A DNA stretch of 5,572 nt from NCBI GenBank assembly GCA_036172015.1, contig JAVHSE010000008.1:1-5572 (forward strand), in the 5' to 3' direction. Positions 1 to 5,572 of this stretch are shown one piece after another. The DNA is from UBA7396 sp036172015 (GTDB lineage: Bacteria; Patescibacteriota; Gracilibacteria; BD1-5; UBA6164). The position numbers were made by a program, and so were the translations under genes. The notes below the pieces were generated by a model, which was given only the letters and a program-made list of their open reading frames with translations, searched no databases and was not told where the DNA came from. Within the stretch, counting starts at the first letter, position 1; every line of letters starts with the position of its first letter.

Positions 1-30
1 AAAAACTCTCTCCATTTGGAGAGAGTTTTT
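1..30 (-). terminator. Intrinsic (rho-independent) terminator of the efflux operon
   Basis: A perfect inverted repeat: 13-bp arms at 1-13 and 18-30 around a 4-nt loop. The core stem is CTCTCTCC paired with GGAGAGAG, flanked by A5/T5, so the minus-strand transcript ends in a G+C-containing hairpin followed by a U tract. It starts directly after the transporter stop (TAA 32-34); the tandem second TAA at 29-31 overlaps the stem base. Because the arms are A-tract/T-tract symmetric it may also stop transcription coming from the other side. The bases after the U tract are outside the window. Confidence 0.9.
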
Positions 31-31
31 A

Positions 32-3000
32 TTATTTTACTCAATATTTCTTTTTAAATACAATATAAAACAAACTTGGCAACACAAGAAGTGTTAAAAA
101 TGTGGAAGCTGTCAAACCAAATATAATAGAAAGTCAAAGCGAAGTCCAAGTTGGATTACTGAGTGTTAAAGGAATCATCCCAAGAACCGTACAAATAGAA
201 GTCAAAAGTACTGGCTCGAGTCTCGAAACTCAGGCATCAATAATCGATTCATTAAATGGAATATTTTCTTTTAGATTTTGATTAATTTTATCAAAAAGTA
301 TGATTCCATTTCTGACAACAATTCCAAATAAAGCAACCAGTCAAATAAGTCCAGGAAAACTTAATGGTTGATTAAATAATGTGAGTCAGTAAAATACTCA
401 AATAAGTGATAAAGGAATAGTAAGAAGTACCAAAACTGATTGACGAAATGAATCGTATAAAAGTATAAGAGTGGCAATAATAAATATTACTCAAAACAAA
501 AGTGCGATTAATAAACTTTGTATTGATTTTGCATTTTCTTCATTTGCTCCACCAGTAATAAATTCATAATTAGCTGGAATAGGATATGTTTTCATTTTTT
601 CATTAAATTTTTTCATTATTTCAGCTCAAGTTGTTCATTTTTTTGCTGATGCCGTTACGGTTACTATTCTTTTTTGATCAACTCTGGTGATAGAAAAAAC
701 AGAAGGTTTAAATTTTTCTTTCATCAAATCTCTCAAATATACATTTTGTCCTTTATTATTTTTTAGTTTTAAATCTTTTATTTTATCCAAAGTATCAGTA
801 CTTTGGATATCATATTTTGTTTTTATAATAATTTCATCTTTTCCTTTATATATCTTACTCGCATCTATTCCATCAATCGTATTTTTCAAAAATACTCATA
901 CTTGAGGAAGAGTTATATCATACAAAGCAAGTTTTGTTCCATCAAAAGAAAAATTGTATTCAAAAGGAAGAGGTTTTCTTGAAGTCGTAATATCTTGAGT
1001 TCAAGGAATTTGAGTAAGTGTTTTTTTTACATCACGAGCTATTTTATCAAGTACAATGAAATCTTCTCCAGAAATTTTGAGTTCAAAATCACTTCATGAT
1101 GGAGGTCCACTTGATGATTCAATCACTGTCACTTTAAAATCTTTTATTTTATTCACCTCATTTCTCAAACGAGCTCAAATATCAATAGAAGTTTCTTTTC
1201 TTCCATATTCTTTTTTAATCAAATTAATACTAATACTTGCATAATTTGAAGCATTACTACTTCATCCACTACTTTTTCAAATACTTGCGAGTCATCAAAT
1301 AGAAGTCGAAAAATTGGTAATTTCTTTTTCTTTTAAGAGTAGTGTTTCTACTCTTTTTGTCAATTCACTCATTTTTTCAATTTTAGTTCCTGGTTCAGCT
1401 TCTATATTGATAAATATATTATCTTGATCTCATTTTGGAAAAAAATCACTTTTGAGTATTCCCATCACTGGAAGAGCCAGTGCAGAGAGAAAAATGAGAA
1501 ATATAAATCATAATAATCTTTTTACTCTCGAAGTTTTTTCTACTAAATAAGTAATTGTGTTTCCATAGAAAATTTCTAATTTATGAAGAGAAATAAATCC
1601 ATTATCCAGCATTTCACTTAATGAATTTTTTTGATTTGAAGATTTTGATCAAAATATAACAGCTAAACTTGGATTGATAGTTAAAGCTACCAAGAGTGAA
1701 GCTAAAAGTGTGATAGTAATGACAAATGGAATAGAAAATATAAATTTTCCTATAATACCAGTCATAAACAACATAGCTGAAAATATCCATACAACAGTAA
1801 AAGTAGTGGTAATAAGTACTTTATGATAATCTCTCAAAACCAAAATAGCTGATTGTCGCATGGTAAATTTTCCGGTTGATTTATATTGATTGATAGCAGA
1901 AATCACCACAATTGCATCGTCTACTAAAAGTCAAAGAGATAATATCAAAGCAAACATCGAAAGAAAATTTAAAGTTTGTCCAGCAATATTCATGACCGTA
2001 AAAGTTATCAAAAATACGAGTGGAACAGCTGTTCCAGCAACGAGAGCTTCTTTAATACCAATAATAAGAAATAAAGTAATAAAAACTAAAAATACGGTAA
2101 TAAGTCCATCACGAATAAGATGACTCAAATCAAGTTTAATTCTTTCTGATTGATCAATAACAGTCGTAAAAATAAGTTCTTGAGGAATAATTTTTTTTGT
2201 AACTAAATCTTTCAGAGTTGCTTCTCCATCTGTTACCAGATCAACAATAGATCCTCAACTTTTTTTGACGACTCAAAGAGTAATAGCTGTTTTTGAAGGT
2301 TTTCCTCCAACTGAAAGTCTCGCAAGAGAAGTAACTTTTTTCGGTGATTCTGAAATAGTGGCAATATCTTTGAGAAGTACGATTCATGTTTCTCATAATT
2401 TGGTAATTACCACTTCTTTGAGAACATTGATATTATAAAATCTTTCATCAATAGTCAGAGAGTGAGTATATTCTCCTATATCAAAATTTCCAATTGGAAA
2501 AGTAAAATTTTTTGCTTGAATAGCACTATTGACTTGAGCAATAGTCAATCAAAATGCTTCCAGTTTTTTAGGGTCAATCGATACTAAAAACTCACTTTCT
2601 TGTCATCATGAAATTCTCACTTCTGATATAAGAGATATTTTTTCTAATTCATCTCGAATAATTTTTGCATAACGATAGAGAGTAAAATCATCATAATCTC
2701 ATGAAATTGAAAAAGTCCAAATTGGAGTATCTGAAAAAGAAAATTCTTTTACAATTGGTTCTTTTATATCACTTGGAAGAGTTGGTTTCACTTCATCAAC
2801 TTTATCTTTCAATTCTCTCACGGCACTCGTCGTATCAACATTTGATTTAAATTGTACCGTAATACTTGATAATCCATTTTGACTATTGGAAGTCATGGTA
2901 TCAATTCATTTAATTTTTGAAATTTCTTTTTCTAATTTTTTGGTGACTAAATCCTCCATGCTTTCTGGAGTTGCTCATGGTAAAACAACAATAACAGAAG

Positions 3001-3193
3001 CAATTCAAATATTTATTTCTGGTTGTGATTCAAGTGGAAGTGCTTTTAATCCGATCCATCCAGCAATCATGATCATAATAATCACCAAAAGTGTAAATCT
3101 TTTTCTATCAATAAAAAATGCATACCATGAAGTATCTAATTGTGTATCATACTCAAGTTTATCAAGATATTGAGATTCCATTTTTTTTGTCAT
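32..3193 (-). CDS. RND-family efflux transporter (AcrB/HAE-like), full length, UGA read as Gly
   Basis: Inner-membrane, proton-driven multidrug-type efflux pump; substrate unknown. Read with UGA as Gly the frame is open for 1053 residues from ATG 3193 to TAA 32-34, close to the usual size (AcrB 1049). I translated all of it by hand and found no in-frame UAA/UAG and no frameshift, but about 32 in-frame UGA. Visible landmarks: FFIDR at 26-30 before TM1 (about 33-50); LPGATPE around G73; GG at 196-197 followed by the DPKKL porter motif near 207; TM2-TM4 about 360-430, with GLLVDDAIVV at 421-430 carrying the proton-relay pair D425/D426; TM5-TM6 about 455-512; TM7 about 560-580; a second porter half; TM8-TM10 about 892-970 with VVRNGII (R961); R991 and T998 in RLEPVLLTS, matching AcrB R971/T978; TM11-TM12 to the end. 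The start carries about 22 more residues than AcrB; ATG 3181 (M5) is an alternative. No clear Shine-Dalgarno sequence. It follows the adaptor gene by 29 nt. Family assignment is certain; export substrate is not. Confidence 0.96.
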
Positions 3194-3222
3194 ATTGTTT
3201 TATATTAATTGATAAAAATAAA
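3194..3222 (-). other. 29-nt intergenic gap between adaptor and transporter
   Basis: Short AT-only spacer with no terminator-like hairpin and no Shine-Dalgarno before ATG 3193. The spacing supports translation of both genes from one mRNA. Confidence 0.6.
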
Positions 3223-5241
3223 TTATTGAATTATATCTCATTCACTCAAATTGAGAGTTCCTGAAATCACAATTTTATCTCATACTTTGAGTCCATTTGT
3301 CACAACAACTTCATGACTATTACTTTCTCCTATTTGAATCATTTGTGTTTTTAAAACATTTCCACTTCCAACGAGATAGACATAAAAATCTCAAGTATTT
3401 CCTGTAATAAGAGAAGTAAAAGGTATAATTAATTTATTATTTTCAATTGAGATTTTTTTTATATATACATCAACATAATCTCCTAATACCAATTTATCAG
3501 ATACATTTATATTATTACTTTTCATTTCAATATTATACATTTTTGTCATCATATCAGCAGAACTTGATACTAAAGTGATTACTCCAGTAGAAGTGAATCA
3601 ATTTTTTGAGATCATCACTTCTTGTCATATTTTTAAAAATTTTATATTATCAGAATTTACCTCTGTTTTAATAATTTTACTTTGATTTTTTGATATCGCA
3701 AAAACAGGAGTTCCAGGATTTACCAAAGTTCAAACCTCAATATTTTTTGAAGTAATAATTCCATCATATGGAGCTTTTATAGTACTATTATCGAGTTGTT
3801 GTAATAAAGAGTTTTTTTGTCCGGTTACTCCATCCAGTTGTGATTTTACTCCAGCTAAACTGGAATCTAGTTTTGCTTTGGTAGAATTGTATTGATTTTG
3901 AGCTATTTTTAAAGCATTATCAACACTATCTCTGGTTTGTTTAATACTTGCAATCGTGCTTTCTAATTGATTTTTTGCTAAACTTTCATTTCCATTCATA
4001 CTATCAGAACTCGTTCCAATTCATAACTTGGTGTTTTCTAAACTTGTTTTTGCTATACTTACAGCTTGTTCTAAACTACTCTTTTGAGTAGAAAGTGTTA
4101 TTTTTGTAGTATTTATAGTATTTTCTAAATCAAGGAGGCTATTATCAATATCTGTAGAAGTATTTTTTAAAGCAACTATTCCAGAGTTTACTCAAAGTAA
4201 AATAGATTGGTTCGCTTTTATAGTTGTTTTCATAGCAGTAAGAGTTGTTTCTGAAAAACTTGATGAAGTAATAGAGTTATCTCATACGAGAACCATTTTT
4301 TCATAGAGTAGAATAACTTTTTGTGCTAATTTTTGAATGTGAGTAAATTTTGTTGCTACATCTTCATTTGAATTTTTTATATCTTTGATACTGATCAGAT
4401 TTGATGAAAGTAAAGTTTCTGCTTCTGTTTTAAAATTGGTATTTTTTGCAGATAAATATATTTCATAACTATCATTGAGGTTTTTATTATTATCAGTTAC
4501 TCATAAAATAGTATCTGCATAAGTAAGAGAACTCTCTATAGAAGCTAAACTCGAAGTAATCGTTGAATCTATAGTATCAGACAATCCATTTTTTTTATCT
4601 TGCAATGATTTTAATTTAATATCAAATCATTTGAGAGTTTCAGATGTATTCGTTTCAAAATTTGTAAGGCTTAACTTTGCATTTTCATAAGACTTTTGTG
4701 CCAAATCTAAAAGAGTTACGGAAGAATTATTCGTATTTTTTACTTGAGTTTTAATATTATCAAGTTGAGTTTGAACTATTTTTAATTGTTGATCAGTCGA
4801 AGTATAGGTATTATCTCTGGTATTTTTTGCATTTTCAAGTTGAACTTTTGCTGAATCAAGATCTTTTGCAATCGATTCTTTGGTAAGATCAAAAATATTT
4901 ACCGTATTATTATAAGAATTCTTCGCTGTAGTTAAATTCGTAGAAAGAAGATTTGTTTTCGTATCTATCATTGCCAATATAGCTCAGTCTTTTACGGTAT
5001 CTCAAACTTTATAATTTACTTGTTGTATGGTTCCAGAGATTTGTGATGAAAGAGTCGTTTCTTGAGAAGAAGCAACTTTTCCAGTAAATTTTAATTCTTC
5101 ACTAAATGGCTGTTCACTTAAAACTTGAGTTTCAGCATATTTCGTTATTATTTCTTCCTTTTGAGTCGTTACTATTTCAGTTTTTGAACATGAAAATATA
5201 AAAAAACTTGGAATCATAAGAGTAGTAATTATTTTTTTCAT
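3223..5241 (-). CDS. RND efflux periplasmic adaptor (membrane fusion protein), lipoprotein with very long helical hairpin
   Basis: Adaptor subunit linking the RND transporter to the outside; partner of the next gene. With UGA as Gly it is open for 672 residues (ATG 5241 to TAA 3223-3225) with about 13 in-frame UGA. Domains: signal peptide 1-17 with a lipobox-like IFSC and predicted lipidated Cys18; first lipoyl half about 60-93 with VGDTVKDGAIL, both glycines (80, 86) being UGA; a helical, Asn/Ser/Thr/Lys-rich region about 95-485; second lipoyl half about 486-518 starting STIKAPYDGIITS; beta-barrel about 519-600; membrane-proximal domain ending GLKVGDKIVISG and NLSEGDII near 651-671. Typical members such as AcrA are about 400 residues; the excess lies in the helical region, which is interrupted near 246-270 by the segment GVTDNNKNLNDSYEIYL. 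Only two arginines (142, 437) are seen in the helical region and neither fits the TolC-binding RLSD pattern. No obvious Shine-Dalgarno. Identity is firm; the fold of the long insert is inferred. Confidence 0.94.
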
Positions 5242-5291
5242 AGAGTTAATTTTAATAAATAAAAGTAGTAATTTATAAATAATTTTGAAAA
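5242..5291 (-). other. 50-nt intergenic gap between the AbrB-like gene and the adaptor gene
   Basis: AT-only or nearly so. No hairpin, no convincing -35/-10 pair and no Shine-Dalgarno before the adaptor ATG (the bases directly upstream read TTAACTCT). Co-transcription of the two genes is the simplest reading, though a weak internal promoter cannot be excluded by eye. Confidence 0.5.
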
Positions 5292-5495
5292 TTATTTTTC
5301 TCCATCAAATCACTCATTTTTCAAATAATCAAGTAATTCGTTCATATTTTCATTTTTAATAATTCAAATAAATTTATCATCTTTCAAAATAATAGTCATA
5401 CTATCTCAAGGAATTATATTCAATTTATCCCTAATTTCCTTTGGAATTACAATTTGACCTTTTGGTCAAACGGTAGTCGTTCAAAAAAGTTTCAT
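5292..5495 (-). CDS. AbrB/MazE/SpoVT-type swapped-hairpin DNA-binding protein, 67 aa
   Basis: Small transcription-factor-type protein, probably a dimer that binds DNA through a swapped-hairpin beta barrel; likely the operon's own regulator. It appears only when UGA is Gly: ATG 5495 to TAA 5292-5294, 67 residues, with five UGA codons (Gly 5, 10, 30, 44, 62) among seven glycines. The N-terminal family signature is clear: TTVGPKGQIVIPKEIRDKL at 7-25, then NIIPGDSM at 26-33, matching the usual pattern of GQ-x-x-IP, ER/IR and a PGD turn. The C-terminal 20 residues (ENMNELLDYLKNEGFDGEK) look helical and could be an oligomerisation tail. Because it could be the antitoxin half of a toxin-antitoxin pair, I looked for a toxin gene beside it; the next gene is the efflux adaptor 50 nt downstream, so a regulator role fits better. 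Upstream of the window's high end is unseen. No Shine-Dalgarno; the leader is AT-only near the start. Confidence 0.92.
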
Positions 5496-5511
5496 ATTAC
5501 ACATATATATA

Positions 5512-5538
5512 AAAGTTATAAAAGTAAGTAAAGTTATA
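5512..5538. repeat. Three tandem 9-bp repeats at the promoter/leader, candidate operator
   Basis: On the plus strand AAAGTTATA (5512-5520), AAAGTAAGT (5521-5529) and AAAGTTATA (5530-5538) are back to back; the outer two are identical and the middle shares the first five bases. They sit between the candidate -10 box and the start codon of the AbrB-like gene, over the expected transcription start. AbrB/MazE-type proteins often bind AT-rich direct repeats or palindromes at their own promoter, so autoregulation is a reasonable inference. Chance occurrence in AT-rich DNA is possible. Confidence 0.45.
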
Positions 5539-5542
5539 CTAG

Positions 5543-5570
5543 AGTATATGGATATAAAAATAAAAGTCAA
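5543..5570 (-). promoter_or_regulatory. Candidate sigma70-type promoter for the three-gene operon
   Basis: Read on the minus strand, TTGACT (5565-5570) is followed after 16 bp by TATACT (5543-5548), each one mismatch from the bacterial consensus. This would start transcription at about 5536, giving a leader of about 40 nt to the ATG at 5495. In such AT-rich DNA a -10 match alone means little, but the pair with near-standard spacing, just upstream of the first gene, is credible. A second possible -10, TATAACT, lies at 5532-5538. Confidence 0.5.
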
Positions 5571-5572
5571 AA

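Noticed and set aside
687..3173. Plus-strand ORFs at 687-905, 1056-1244, 1890-2123 and 2886-3173
   Set aside because: They are antisense to the pump gene, show no family motifs and their hydrophobic or Ser-rich composition follows from the complementary strand. No promoter or leader supports them.
635..5241. A series of short minus-strand ORFs of 62-116 codons separated by stops, looking like decayed pseudogenes
   Set aside because: All lie in just two frames, every break is UGA and never UAA or UAG, and reading UGA as Gly restores two full-length conserved proteins. They are fragments produced by the wrong code, not pseudogenes.
5242..5291. Separate promoter for the adaptor gene (a TATAAAT-like box on the minus strand)
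   Set aside because: No matching -35 element at the right distance, and such boxes are common in DNA this rich in A and T.
32..5495. UGA as tryptophan (code 4) or selenocysteine
   Set aside because: UGA falls on conserved glycines such as GLLVDDA, VGPKGQ and PGD, UGG still encodes Trp, and there are far too many UGA codons without any SECIS-like hairpin.
5292..5495. Antitoxin of a toxin-antitoxin module
   Set aside because: The MazE-like fold would allow it, but no toxin-sized gene follows; the next gene is the efflux adaptor. A toxin gene upstream of the window cannot be excluded.
5497..5502. Minimal start-stop ATGTAA one base before the AbrB-like start codon
   Set aside because: In AT-only sequence this is expected by chance; nothing else suggests a regulatory mini-ORF.
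5512..5538. Tandem repeats as a start of a CRISPR array or an iteron origin
   Set aside because: Units are only 9 bp with no spacers, only three copies, and no cas or replication gene is present; an operator-like site fits better.

Overview
The window is one compact, very AT-rich (roughly 30% GC by eye) transcription unit read entirely from the minus strand. It holds three genes, and all three only make sense if UGA is read as glycine (translation table 25). Under the standard code each gene breaks into short fragments. With UGA as Gly, three continuous reading frames appear, and the recoded glycines fall on the hallmark glycines of three unrelated protein families. I counted about 50 in-frame UGA codons by hand, while tryptophan is still written UGG and all three genes end in UAA. 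This points to a Patescibacteria/CPR lineage with this code, Gracilibacteria (BD1-5) or Absconditabacteria (SR1). The sequence does not decide between them.

Layout in transcription order (high to low coordinates): a candidate sigma70-type promoter at 5543-5570; three tandem 9-bp AT-rich repeats at 5512-5538 over the expected transcription start; a 67-residue AbrB/MazE-like DNA-binding protein (5292-5495); a 50-nt gap; a 672-residue lipoprotein-type periplasmic adaptor (membrane fusion protein) of an RND efflux system (3223-5241); a 28-nt gap; a full-length 1053-residue RND efflux transporter of the AcrB/HAE family (32-3193); and a strong intrinsic terminator (1-30) that starts immediately after the transporter's stop codon.

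Together the genes look like a self-contained efflux operon with its own small regulator. The transporter would use the proton gradient to move substrate, and the adaptor would be tethered to the membrane by a lipidated Cys18 and extend outward. There is no outer-membrane TolC-type gene in the window. The adaptor's helical region is extremely long (about 390 residues between the two lipoyl halves) and I could not find the RLSD tip motif used to bind TolC. The most interesting points are the recoded genetic code, the unusual adaptor, the arginine in place of the usual lysine in the transporter's proton-relay helix, and the tandem repeats at the promoter. There is no gene-free stretch longer than 300 bases.
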